Source of the DNA: Trujillonella endophytica
Lineage (GTDB): Bacteria > Actinomycetota > Actinomycetes > Mycobacteriales > Geodermatophilaceae
Assembly (NCBI RefSeq): GCF_900110555.1
Contig: NZ_FOEE01000003.1
Location: 186,001 to 250,000, forward strand
DNA length: 64,000 nucleotides
Direction of reading: 5' to 3'
Shown here: positions 53,298 to 61,519 of the stretch, one piece after another
Position numbering within the stretch: the stretch's first letter is position 1
How the letters are laid out: every line of letters begins with the position of its first letter
The notes under the pieces: model-generated
Databases searched by the model: none
The model's input: the letters and a program-made list of their open reading frames with translations, nothing else
What the model was told of the DNA's origin: nothing
Program-made: the position numbers and the translations under genes

Positions 53298-53737
53298 TGA
53301 GCGGACAGGCGCGCGAGCGAACCGTGGGCGCAGTGCAGGTCGACTGGGACGGGCTGCGCGCCGCGGCGCGGGAGGCCATGACCCACGCGTACGCGCCGTA
53401 CTCGCGCTTCCCCGTCGGGGTGGCCGGGCTGGTGGACGACGGGCGCGTGGTGACCGGCTGCAACGTGGAGAACGCCTCCTACGGCCTGGCCCTGTGCGCC
53501 GAGTGCGGGATGGTCAGCGACCTGGCCCGCACCGGGGGTGGCCGGCTGGTCGCCGTCGCGTGCGTCGGCGGGGACGGGCAGCCGCTGATGCCCTGCGGGC
53601 GCTGCCGCCAGCTGCTGTGGGAGCACGGCGGCGCCGACATGCTCATCGAGACCGTCTCCCTGGGGATCGTGCCGATGCGCGAGGTGCTGCCGGACGCGTT
53701 CGGTCCCGAGGACCTGGTGAAGGCGGCCGAGCGGTGA
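53297..53737 (+). CDS. cdd: Cytidine deaminase
   Basis: Deaminates cytidine and deoxycytidine to uridines. 146 residues: AYAPYSRFPVG, NVENASYG, zinc and catalytic site CAE at 67-69 and PCGRC at 99-103 (Cys67, Cys100, Cys103 ligands; Glu69 proton shuttle). Three-cysteine, tetrameric type. GTG directly joined to the permease stop and itself overlapping deoA by GTGA, so import and catabolism share one transcript. Confidence 0.95.
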   Translation: MSGQARERTVGAVQVDWDGLRAAAREAMTHAYAPYSRFPVGVAGLVDDGRVVTGCNVENASYGLALCAECGMVSDLARTGGGRLVAVACVGGDGQPLMPCGRCRQLLWEHGGADMLIETVSLGIVPMREVLPDAFGPEDLVKAAER

Positions 53738-55014
53738 GCGCCTTCGATGCCATCGACGTCCTGCGGGCGAAGCGGGACGGCGCCGAGCTCACCGGCGATC
53801 AGATCCGCTGGGTGATCGGCGCCTACACGGCCGGGCAGGTGCCCGACGAGCAGATGAGCGCGCTGCTCATGGCGGTGTTCTTCCGCGGCATGTCACCGGC
53901 CGAGCTCGCCGCCTGGACGCAGGCGATGATCGACTCCGGCGAGCGCAAGGACCTCTCCTCGCTGGGCCGGCCGACCGCCGACAAGCACTCGACGGGCGGC
54001 GTCGGCGACAAGATCACGTTGCCGCTGGCTCCGCTCGTCGCCGCCTGCGGGGTGGCCGTCCCGCAGCTGTCCGGCCGCGGGCTCGGGCACACCGGCGGCA
54101 CGCTGGACAAGCTCGAGGCCATCCCCGGCTGGCGGGCCGACGTGCGCGAGGACGCCTACCTGCGCCAGCTGCGGGAGGTGGGCGCCGTCATCTGCGCCGC
54201 GGGCGAGGACCTGGCCCCGGCGGACAAGAAGCTGTACGCGCTGCGCGACGTCACCGGCACCGTGGAGTCGATCCCGCTGATCGCCAGCTCGATCATGAGC
54301 AAGAAGATCGCCGAGGGCGCCGACGCGCTCGTGCTGGACGTGAAGACCGGCTCCGGGGCGTTCATGAAGGACCCGGAGTCCTCCCGCGAGCTGGCGCGGA
54401 CGATGGTGGGGCTGGGCGAGGCGGCCGGGGTGCGCACCGTCGCGCTGGTGACCGCGATGGACCGCCCGCTCGGCCGGGCCGCGGGCAACGCCGTGGAGGT
54501 CGCCGAGTCGGTGGAGGTGCTCGCCGGGGGCGGGCCGGCCGACGTCGTCGAGCTCACCCTGGCGCTGGCCCGGGAGATGCTGGCCGGCGCCGGCCGGGAC
54601 GACGTCGACCCCGCCGACGTGCTGGCGAGCGGCCGCGCCATGGACGTGTGGCGGTCGATGATCGCCGCGCAGGGCGGGGATCCCGACGCGCCCCTGCCCC
54701 GGCCGGCCGAGCGGCACGTGGTGACCGCGCCGGCCACCGGCACCCTGACCCGGCTGGACGCCTACGCGCTCGGCGTCGCCGCCTGGCGGCTGGGCGCCGG
54801 CCGGGCCCGCAAGGAGGACCCGGTGTCGGCCGCCGCCGGCGTGACCTGGACGGCGGCGGTGGGGGAGACGGTGACCGCCGGCCAGCCGCTGCTGGAGCTG
54901 CACACCGACGACGCCGCCCGGATCCCGCGGGCCCTGGAGGCGCTGGAGGGCGCCGTCGGCGTCGACACCGACGACCGCCCGCTGCCGCTGGTTCTCGACC
55001 GCATCACCGCCTGA
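53734..55014 (+). CDS. deoA: Thymidine/pyrimidine-nucleoside phosphorylase
   Basis: Phosphorolyses thymidine and (deoxy)uridine to base and (deoxy)ribose-1-phosphate. 426 residues: KHSTGGVGDKITLPLAP, the family signature SGRGLGHTGGTLDKLEAIPG, SSIMSKKIAEGADALVLDVKTGSGAFM, and the C-terminal PYNP domain ending in VDTDDRPLPLVLDRI. GTG overlaps cdd. Last gene of the contiguous nucleoside operon; about 150 gene-free bases follow. Confidence 0.96.
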   Translation: MSAFDAIDVLRAKRDGAELTGDQIRWVIGAYTAGQVPDEQMSALLMAVFFRGMSPAELAAWTQAMIDSGERKDLSSLGRPTADKHSTGGVGDKITLPLAPLVAACGVAVPQLSGRGLGHTGGTLDKLEAIPGWRADVREDAYLRQLREVGAVICAAGEDLAPADKKLYALRDVTGTVESIPLIASSIMSKKIAEGADALVLDVKTGSGAFMKDPESSRELARTMVGLGEAAGVRTVALVTAMDRPLGRAAGNAVEVAESVEVLAGGGPADVVELTLALAREMLAGAGRDDVDPADVLASGRAMDVWRSMIAAQGGDPDAPLPRPAERHVVTAPATGTLTRLDAYALGVAAWRLGAGRARKEDPVSAAAGVTWTAAVGETVTAGQPLLELHTDDAARIPRALEALEGAVGVDTDDRPLPLVLDRITA

Positions 55015-55153
55015 CGCTCGACGGGAGCCGCCCTGCGAGTGGCCGTGCCCGAGTGGGGCATGGAGGGCTCCGCGAAGGGTGCGGCGGGGGGCTCCACGCA
55101 CGCCGGGACGGCAGCCGGCCGCGGTGCGACGCGGAGCGTCGCGATGGGTAGAG

Positions 55154-55159
55154 GACACT
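55154..55159 (+). promoter_or_regulatory. Possible -10 element of the ABC-2 exporter genes
   Basis: GACACT eight bases before GTG 55168; indicates that this pair may start its own transcript within the nucleoside gene cluster. Confidence 0.35.
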
Positions 55160-55167
55160 GGGCTCTC

Positions 55168-56073
55168 GTGAGCAGTCCGACCGAGGTCCCGGCGGCCAGC
55201 GCAGCGCCGCGTCCCGACTCCCCGGTGGACCCCGACGCCGCGATCTCCGTGCGGAGGCTGGTCCGCCACTACGGCGCCTTTCCCGCGGTCGACGGGCTGG
55301 ACCTGGACATCGCCCGCGGCGAGATCTTCGCGCTGCTCGGCCCCAACGGCGCCGGCAAGACGACGACGGTGGAGATCTGCGAGGGCTTCCGCAAGCGGGA
55401 CAGCGGCGACGTCCGGGTGCTGGGCGAGGACCCGGCGACCGCCGGGCGGCACTGGAAGGCGCAGCTGGGCATCGTGCTGCAGTCCGGCGCCGGTGACAGC
55501 CAGCTGACCTGCCGGGAGCTGCTGCGCGCGCAGGCCTCCTACTACCCCGACCCGCGTGATCCCGACGAGGTGCTCGAGCTGGTCGGGCTGACCGAGAAGG
55601 CCGGCGTCCGCGGCCGGGCGCTGTCGGGCGGGCAGCGCCGCCGGCTGGACGTCGCCCTGGGCATCGTCGGGCGGCCGACGCTGCTGTTCCTGGACGAGCC
55701 GACGACCGGCTTCGACCCCGAGGCCCGGCGCCAGTTCTGGTCGCTGATCCGCTCGCTGCGCGATCTCGGGACGACGATGCTGCTGACCACTCACTACCTG
55801 GACGAGGCCGAGGCGCTGGCCGACCGGGTCGGGGTCATCGCCCGCGGCCGGCTGGTCGAGGTCGCCGTCCCGTCGGCGCTGGGCGGGCGGGGGAGCGCCC
55901 CCGCCGTCGTCAGCTGGACCGAGTGCGGCGCCCGCCGCACCGAGGCCACGCAGACGCCCACGGCGCTGGTGAGCGAGCTCGCCGGCCGCTTCGGTGGCGA
56001 GGTCCCGGACCTCGCGGTCGCCCGGCCCACGCTCGAGGACGTCTACCTGCGGATGATCGGAGACCCGGCGTGA
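55168..56073 (+). CDS. ABC exporter ATP-binding protein (DrrA/CcmA type)
   Basis: 301 residues. Walker A GPNGAGKTTT, Q-loop VLQSGAGDSQLTCRELL, signature LSGGQRRRLDVALGI, Walker B TLLFLDEPTTGFDPEARR, H-loop TTHYLDEAEALADR, and a C-terminal extension. ATPase of a two-gene ABC-2 exporter with the next gene; substrate unknown (drug or lipid export are typical). GTG 55168 leaves a short Pro/Ala-rich leader; the upstream in-frame extension looks non-coding. It interrupts the order deoA-add. Confidence 0.9.
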   Translation: MSSPTEVPAASAAPRPDSPVDPDAAISVRRLVRHYGAFPAVDGLDLDIARGEIFALLGPNGAGKTTTVEICEGFRKRDSGDVRVLGEDPATAGRHWKAQLGIVLQSGAGDSQLTCRELLRAQASYYPDPRDPDEVLELVGLTEKAGVRGRALSGGQRRRLDVALGIVGRPTLLFLDEPTTGFDPEARRQFWSLIRSLRDLGTTMLLTTHYLDEAEALADRVGVIARGRLVEVAVPSALGGRGSAPAVVSWTECGARRTEATQTPTALVSELAGRFGGEVPDLAVARPTLEDVYLRMIGDPA

Positions 56074-56885
56074 CCGCGACCTCGGAGCGGACCCTGCCCT
56101 CGGTGGTGGGCGTCTGCCGCACCCGCGCGGGGGTGGAGCTCAAGGAGTTCTTCCGCCAGCGGGAGTCGGTCGTCTTCACGCTGATGTTCCCGGTGATCCT
56201 GCTGCTGATCTTCGGGGCGGTGCTCGACTACGACCTGGGCGGCGGCGTCTCGTTCACGCAGTACTTCATGGCCGGCGTCATCGCCGCGGGCATCCTCGGC
56301 GCGAGCCTGCAGAACATGGCCATCGGCATCGCCACCGAGCGCTCCGACGGAACGCTCAAGGGCCTGTCCGGCACGCCCATGCCCAAGAGCGCCTTCTTCG
56401 TCGGCAAGGTCGTGCAGGTCCTCGTCGTCACGGTGGCGATCGTGGTGATCCTGCTGGCGATCGGCGTGCTGTTCTACGACGTCGACCTGCCCTCGGGCAC
56501 GGACTGGCTGACCTTCGTCTGGGTGGCCGCACTCGGATCGGCGGCCTGCACGCTGCTGGGCATCGCCATCTCCAGCCTGGCCCGCAACGGCCGGTCGGCC
56601 TCGGCCACCGTCACCCCCGTCGCGCTCGTCCTGCAGTTCATCTCCGGGGTCTTCTTCCTCTTCAGCGCGGTGCCCGGCTGGCTGCAGACGGTCGCCGCGC
56701 TGTTCCCGCTGAAGTGGATGGCCCAGGGGCTGCGCTCGGTGTTCCTGCCCGACGCGCTCGCCGCGGAGGAGCCCGCGGGCAGCTGGGAGCTCGGCCGGGT
56801 CGCGCTGGTCCTGGGCCTCTGGTGCGTCGTCGGGCTGCTGCTGTGCGTGCGCACCTTCCGCTGGCAGGACCGGGGGGACGGCTGA
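56070..56885 (+). CDS. ABC-2 type permease
   Basis: 271 residues with six helices of the ABC-2 family: EFFRQRESVVFTLMFPVILLLIFG near the start, QYFMAGVIAAGILGASLQNMA, GTLKGLSGTPMPKSAFFVGK coupling segment and FISGVFFLFSAVPGWLQ near the end. GTG overlaps the ATPase stop; its stop overlaps the add ATG (TGATG), so add is translated from the same message. Confidence 0.9.
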   Translation: MTATSERTLPSVVGVCRTRAGVELKEFFRQRESVVFTLMFPVILLLIFGAVLDYDLGGGVSFTQYFMAGVIAAGILGASLQNMAIGIATERSDGTLKGLSGTPMPKSAFFVGKVVQVLVVTVAIVVILLAIGVLFYDVDLPSGTDWLTFVWVAALGSAACTLLGIAISSLARNGRSASATVTPVALVLQFISGVFFLFSAVPGWLQTVAALFPLKWMAQGLRSVFLPDALAAEEPAGSWELGRVALVLGLWCVVGLLLCVRTFRWQDRGDG

Positions 56886-57958
56886 TGGCCGTCCCGACGG
56901 CCGAGGCGCTCCGCCGTGCCCCGAAGGTGCTGCTGCACGACCACCTCGACGGCGGCCTGCGGCCGCAGACGGTGCTCGAGCTCGCCGACCAGGCGGGCTA
57001 CCGCGACCTGCCCGCCGGCGACGCCGCCGCGCTGGGCACCTGGTTCCGCCAGGCGGCGGACTCGGGGTCGCTCCTGCTCTACCTGGAGACGTTCGCGCAC
57101 ACCGTCGGGGTCATGCAGCGGCCCGAGGCGGTGCGCCGGGTGGCCCGCGAGTGCGCCCTGGACCTCGCCGCCGACGGCGTCGTGTGCGCCGAGGTCCGGA
57201 TGGCGCCGGAGCTGCTCACCGCCGGTGGCACGCCGATCGAGGAGGCCGTCGAGGCGATCCTCGACGGCTTCGCCGCCGGCAGCACCGAGGCGGCCGAGGC
57301 GGGGACGCCGATCCGGGTCGGGGCGCTGCTGTGCGCGATGCGCCAGGCCGACCGCTGGGAGGAGGTGGCCGGGCTGGTGGTCCGCTACCGCGACGCCGGG
57401 GTGGTGGGCTTCGACCTCGCCGGCCCGGAGGTCGGCTTCCCGCCCGACCGGCATCCCGAGGCCATCGCCCTGCTCGACCGGGCCGGCGCGCACCGCACGA
57501 TCCACGCGGGCGAGGCCGCCGGGGTGGACAGCATCCGCGCCGCCCTGGACGGCGCCCGCGCCGAGCGGCTCGGCCACGGGGTGCGGATCGCCGACGAGGT
57601 CGCCGCCGACGGCACCCTCGGCCCGGTGGCGCGGCGGGTCCGCGAGGCGCAGGTGCCGCTGGAGGTCGCGCCGTCGTCCAACGTGCAGACCGGCGCCTAC
57701 CCCTCCCTGGCCGGGCACCCCGTGGACCGGCTGCACCGGGCCGGGTTCGCCGTCACCGTCAACACCGACAACCGGCTGATGAGCGGGGTGAGCGCCACCA
57801 GCGAGCTCGCCGCGGTCGCGGCGACGTTCGGCTGGGGGTGGGACGACGTCGCGCGGGTGACCGAGCGGGCGCTCGCCGCCGCGTTCCTCGACGACACCGA
57901 CCGCGCCCGGCTGCTGGCCGACGTCGTCCGGCCCTGGTACGCGGATCCGCCCACCTGA
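56885..57958 (+). CDS. add: Adenosine deaminase
   Basis: Converts (deoxy)adenosine to (deoxy)inosine. 357 residues of the amidohydrolase fold: zinc ligands LLHDHLDGG (His18, His20), HAGEAAG, ERLGHGVRI and VNTDNRLMSGV with the catalytic Asp. Substitution of the usual LHVHLDG by LHDHLDGG is common in actinobacterial Add proteins. Coupled to the ABC-2 permease by a TGATG overlap. Confidence 0.94.
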   Translation: MAVPTAEALRRAPKVLLHDHLDGGLRPQTVLELADQAGYRDLPAGDAAALGTWFRQAADSGSLLLYLETFAHTVGVMQRPEAVRRVARECALDLAADGVVCAEVRMAPELLTAGGTPIEEAVEAILDGFAAGSTEAAEAGTPIRVGALLCAMRQADRWEEVAGLVVRYRDAGVVGFDLAGPEVGFPPDRHPEAIALLDRAGAHRTIHAGEAAGVDSIRAALDGARAERLGHGVRIADEVAADGTLGPVARRVREAQVPLEVAPSSNVQTGAYPSLAGHPVDRLHRAGFAVTVNTDNRLMSGVSATSELAAVAATFGWGWDDVARVTERALAAAFLDDTDRARLLADVVRPWYADPPT

Positions 57959-58048
57959 CCGGCGAGGTGACCACGGCCACCCCGGCCGGGGGAACAGGAC
58001 GCGTCCCCCGCTGTTAACCTGGGTGTACCGGCATTCGTCGGTCATCCT

Positions 58049-58067
58049 CCCGGACGGTCCGTCCGGG
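58049..58067 (+). other. Hairpin in the 5' region of the DEAD-box gene
   Basis: CCCGGAC-GGTCC-GTCCGGG, 7-bp stem. It lies in a roughly 230-base gap after add that also has GTTAACCT at about 58013-58020, a possible -10 region. If so, the helicase mRNA has a leader of about 170 bases. Confidence 0.4.
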
Positions 58068-58188
58068 CATGAGCGCATCCGTGCAGATCCGGTCGTCCCC
58101 GAGACGCGAGCGATCGCCAGTGAGGACGCCGGTCCCGGTGTCCGCGCAATCACCACGGGACGCGCCCGAGCTGTATCGGAGTCCCCGC

Positions 58189-59730
58189 TTGTCCTCGTTC
58201 GACACTGTCGACGTCCAGAACACCCCTGAGTTCACCGCTCCGGAGACCGCCCTCGAGACGCCCGCCGTCCCCGAGGTCACCGCTGCTCCCGAGCCGACCG
58301 GCCCGTCCTTCGCCCAGCTGGGCCTGCCCCAGCAGCTGGTGAGCGCCCTGGCGCGCAAGGGCATCAGCCACCCGTTCGCGATCCAGACCGTCGCCCTGCC
58401 CGACGCCCTCGCCGGGCGCGACGTGCTCGGCAAGGCCGCCACCGGCTCCGGCAAGACGCTGGCCTTCGGCCTGCCGCTGCTGGCCCGCCTCGGCGCGGAG
58501 GCCGCCTCCGGCCGTCGCGACCCGCGTGGCCTGATCCTGGTGCCCACGCGCGAGCTGGCCCAGCAGGTGCACGACGCGCTGGCCCCGCTCGGCCAGTCCA
58601 TCGGCGTCCAGCTGGCCGCCGTCTACGGCGGCGCCTCGATGTACCGGCAGATCCAGCAGATGCGCCGCGGCGTCGACGTCGTCATCGCGACGCCGGGCCG
58701 CCTGCAGGACCTCATCGAGCAGCGCGAGGTCACCCTCGCCGAGGTCTCCCTCTCGATCGTCGACGAGGCGGACTTCATGTCCGACCTCGGCTTCCTGCCG
58801 GTCGTCAAGGAGCTGCTCGACCAGACCCGCCCCGACGCCCAGCGGATGCTGTTCTCGGCGACGCTGGACGGCGAGGTCGACTCGCTGATCCGCCGCTACC
58901 TCAAGGACCCGGCCCGGCACGAGGTGAAGCGGGAGGGTGACGAGGCCCCGCCGGCCGAGCACCTGGCCTACAGCCTCGCCTTCCGCGACAAGGTCCCGGT
59001 CACCCAGGAGCTCGCCGCCCGGCCGGGCCGGACGATCGTGTTCGTCCGCACCCAGCTCGGCGCCGACCGGCTGGCGGAGAACCTGCAGGCCGTCGGCATC
59101 AAGGCCGAGGCCATCCACGGTGGCCTGCCGCAGTCGGCCCGCCGCCGCGCGCTGGAGGCGTTCACCGACGCCCGCAGCCCGGTGCTCGTCGCCACCGACG
59201 TCGCCGCCCGCGGCATCCACGTCGACGACGTCTCGCTGGTCATCCACTACGACCCGCCGGCCGACCACAAGACCTACCTGCACCGCTCGGGCCGTACCGC
59301 CCGCGCCGGTGCCGGCGGTGTGGTCGTCTCGCTCCTGCTGCCCGACCAGGTCGGTCAGTCGAAGCGTCGCTTCCGCTCGGCCAAGGTCGACCCGGTCGTG
59401 AGCCGGGTCCGCCCGGGCGACGCCCCGATCGCCGACCTGGTCGCCACGGGCGTCCACGTGGAGCCCGTGGAGCGTCCGGTGCGCGAGTCGCGCCGGCCCT
59501 CCGGTGGCCCCGGTGGCCGTCGTCCGCGCCGCGACGGCGAGCGTCCCCGCCGTGACGGTGACCGCCCGCGCCGTCCCTTCGGGGAGCGGTCCTCCGGTGA
59601 GCGCCCCGCCGGTGAGCGCCCGTACCGTGAGCGCCCCGCCGGTGAGCGCCCGTCCGGTGACCGCCCGTTCAGCGGCGAGCGTCGCTCGAGCTCCTACCGC
59701 GGCCAGGGCCGCCCCCGCGTCGCGGAGTAA
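58189..59730 (+). CDS. DEAD-box RNA helicase
   Basis: 513 residues from TTG 58189, which has GGAG seven bases upstream; an ATG at 58069 would add an Arg/Pro-rich stretch that looks untranslated. Helicase core: Q-motif GISHPFAIQT, AATGSGKT, PTRELAQQ, TPGRLQDL, DEAD in VDEADFMSD, SAT, ARGIHVDD and HRSGRTARAG. The C-terminal tail (about 415-513) is Arg/Gly-rich with repeated GERPAGERP units, an RNA-binding disordered region. Likely in ribosome assembly, RNA decay or cold adaptation (RhlE/CsdA group). Confidence 0.9.
   Translation: MSSFDTVDVQNTPEFTAPETALETPAVPEVTAAPEPTGPSFAQLGLPQQLVSALARKGISHPFAIQTVALPDALAGRDVLGKAATGSGKTLAFGLPLLARLGAEAASGRRDPRGLILVPTRELAQQVHDALAPLGQSIGVQLAAVYGGASMYRQIQQMRRGVDVVIATPGRLQDLIEQREVTLAEVSLSIVDEADFMSDLGFLPVVKELLDQTRPDAQRMLFSATLDGEVDSLIRRYLKDPARHEVKREGDEAPPAEHLAYSLAFRDKVPVTQELAARPGRTIVFVRTQLGADRLAENLQAVGIKAEAIHGGLPQSARRRALEAFTDARSPVLVATDVAARGIHVDDVSLVIHYDPPADHKTYLHRSGRTARAGAGGVVVSLLLPDQVGQSKRRFRSAKVDPVVSRVRPGDAPIADLVATGVHVEPVERPVRESRRPSGGPGGRRPRRDGERPRRDGDRPRRPFGERSSGERPAGERPYRERPAGERPSGDRPFSGERRSSSYRGQGRPRVAE
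59596..59670. repeat. Short tandem repeats in the helicase tail
   Basis: Imperfect 15-base units around GGTGAGCGCCCCGCC encoding GERPA/GERPY/GERPS; in frame, so unit number can vary without frameshift. Confidence 0.7.
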
Positions 59731-59741
59731 GCAGGCACCAG

Positions 59742-59780
59742 CGAACGGCCGGTCCCGGGTTTCCCGGGGCCGGCCGTTCG
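59742..59780 (+). terminator. Terminator of the DEAD-box gene
   Basis: 11-bp outer stem CGAACGGCCGG/CCGGCCGTTCG, one T-G pair, 6-bp inner stem CCCGGG around TTT. Confidence 0.88.
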
Positions 59781-59810
59781 GCATTCCGCGGCTCGTGCGG
59801 CCCGCAGTGC

Positions 59811-59865
59811 GGGTGCTCCTCGCGCCCTGCCGGTCCTGCAGGACCCGCACCGCGCGAGGAACACC
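59811..59865 (-). terminator. Hairpin downstream of the acidic protein gene
   Basis: TCCTCGCG (59817-59824) pairs with CGCGAGGA (59853-59860) and encloses the 14-base palindrome GGTCCTGCAGGACC. Minus-strand terminator 23 bases past the stop. Confidence 0.6.
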
Positions 59866-59887
59866 GCCAACGCCCGGCGGTCGCGAC

Positions 59888-61411
59888 TCAGTCGCGGAAG
59901 ACCAGGGCCCCGCCGACCTCGCGGACGACCTCGTCCCAGTCGGCCCGCAGCGCGGCGGCATCCTCGGCGCGCAGCGTCGCGGTGGGCTCCCGGTCGGCGC
60001 GGGCCAGCGCCCGGGCCAGGGGCGCCGGGGGGGTGAGGAGCTCGTCGACCCGGCCCAGGCCGGCGTACTCGGCGACGTCCCGCACTCCCTCCACGGGCTG
60101 GAGCAGCGCCTCGTGTGCCACCAGGCCGGCCGCGCCGTCGGCCACCTCGCCGAGGACCTCTGCCAGCGCGGCCAGGTCGTAGCGGTCCTGCTCGGCGGGC
60201 AGCGGGGGCGTGTCGGTGGCGACGACTTCCGGCCAGGAGGCGATGCCGGTGAGGTCGTGCTCCTCGTCGCCGGCGCAGAACCGGGCCAGCTCGGCGGGCG
60301 TGGCGAAGAGGAACACCTCGCCGTCGCGGCCGAGGAACCGGGCCTCGTCCTCGACGTAGCAGCGCAGGGTCAGCCCGGCGCCCTCGGGGACGACCAGCTC
60401 CACCGGCAGGATCCCCACGCCCTCCCAGAACCTCGCAGCGGCGGCCACCGCCGCGGGCGGCGCGGAGATGCGGCTCGCGCTGATGGTGCTCGTGCCCGGC
60501 GTGGGCAGGGCGGACGCGGCGGTCGCGGCGGTCGCGGCGGTCGCGGTGGTCGCGGCGGTTGCGGTGGTCGCCCCCGAGGCCGCGGGTGCCGCGGGGGTGT
60601 CGCCGTCCGGCTCCTCGTCGTCCAGGTCGTCCGCGTCGTCGTCGGCCTCGTCGTCGACCGACTCGGCGGCCGACGGGTAGTCCTCGAGCTTCGCGGTGCC
60701 CGCACCGGTCCAGTCCAGGTGGGCGGAGAGCTCCTCGACGACGTCCTCCCACAGTTCGTCGAGCGCCGAGCCCATGCCGACCCAGGCGTCCTCCCCGGCG
60801 CGGCCGGCGAACGCGTCGACGCCCAGTCCCAGCGAGCCGATCTCGGGGCGGGCGACGAGCTCGGCGAGCGCGGCGAACTCCCCGCCGTGCCAGGTCCGGG
60901 CCGTGTCGGGGTCCCGGTCGACGTCGACCTCCGGGTCGAAGTCCGGGTCGTCGTCGGTGGGGGAGTCGCCCTCGAACTCCTCGGGGTCCTGGTCCTCGTC
61001 GTCGCCGGCGTCCAGGCACTCGGCCAGCCGGCTGACGATGTCGATCGTCGCGGCGAGCTCCTCGACGGCCCAGCGGTCGGGGTTCTCGGCGGCGATGTCG
61101 TAGACGCCGTCCAGGTCGTAGCGGTGGTCGTCGTCCGGGGTCAGGTCCGCGGCGCCCAGCCCGGCGACGACCGGCCACACCGGATGGTCGGCCAGGTCGT
61201 GGTCGGTGGCCGTGCGGCAGAACGCGGCGAGGGCGGCCGGTGTCGGGAACAGGTGCACCCGGGCCGCGCTCCCGGCGTCCGGGTCGTCCTCGGTCGTGCC
61301 GAGGAACGCCTGCCACTCCTCACCGTCCTCCTCCCACGGCGGCGCCCAGAGGGTGTAACCGGTGCGGTCGTCGAGGGTGAGTGCGATGGGCACGATGCTT
61401 GGCCTGGCCAC
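59888..61411 (-). CDS. Acidic protein with duplicated module, unknown function
   Basis: 507 residues, GTG 61411 with an AGGATGGG site. An N-terminal module (about 1-115) and a C-terminal module (about 325-430) share the pattern of an aromatic strand, then FPTPAALAAFC...DHDL...HPVWPVV in one and FATPAELARFC...EHDL...ASWPEVV in the other, so the protein arose by internal duplication. Between them lie a long Asp/Glu-rich stretch and an Ala/Thr spacer from a 9-bp tandem repeat. Similar proteins are sometimes labelled primosomal, without evidence I can see. Confidence 0.75.
   Translation of the reverse strand: MARPSIVPIALTLDDRTGYTLWAPPWEEDGEEWQAFLGTTEDDPDAGSAARVHLFPTPAALAAFCRTATDHDLADHPVWPVVAGLGAADLTPDDDHRYDLDGVYDIAAENPDRWAVEELAATIDIVSRLAECLDAGDDEDQDPEEFEGDSPTDDDPDFDPEVDVDRDPDTARTWHGGEFAALAELVARPEIGSLGLGVDAFAGRAGEDAWVGMGSALDELWEDVVEELSAHLDWTGAGTAKLEDYPSAAESVDDEADDDADDLDDEEPDGDTPAAPAASGATTATAATTATAATAATAASALPTPGTSTISASRISAPPAAVAAAARFWEGVGILPVELVVPEGAGLTLRCYVEDEARFLGRDGEVFLFATPAELARFCAGDEEHDLTGIASWPEVVATDTPPLPAEQDRYDLAALAEVLGEVADGAAGLVAHEALLQPVEGVRDVAEYAGLGRVDELLTPPAPLARALARADREPTATLRAEDAAALRADWDEVVREVGGALVFRD
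60514..60570. repeat. 9-bp tandem repeat inside the acidic protein gene
   Basis: About six units of GCGGTCGCG with small changes, encoding the Ala-Thr-Ala spacer on the minus strand. Confidence 0.75.
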
Positions 61412-61469
61412 GGGCCCATCCTGCCCCGTGCGGCCGGGAGCCCGCCCCGGGGATGCCGAACTCGTGCGG

Positions 61470-61517
61470 GGAGGTCCCGCTGCAGGGGCCCGCCGCGAGC
61501 CTCCGGCGGGGCCGACC
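61470..61517. repeat. Possible degenerate GC-rich intergenic repeat
   Basis: Contains GCCCGCCGCGAGC and CGGCGGGGCCG, shared (in opposite orientation) with the copies after guaA and the CorC gene. Lies between the start of the acidic protein gene and the end of the short dehydrogenase gene. Confidence 0.35.
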
Positions 61518-61519
61518 GA

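Noticed and set aside
58069-58188. ATG 58069 as start of the DEAD-box helicase
   Set aside because: The added 40 residues are Arg/Ser/Pro-rich as in untranslated high-GC DNA, and the TTG at 58189 has a better ribosome site. Not fully excluded.
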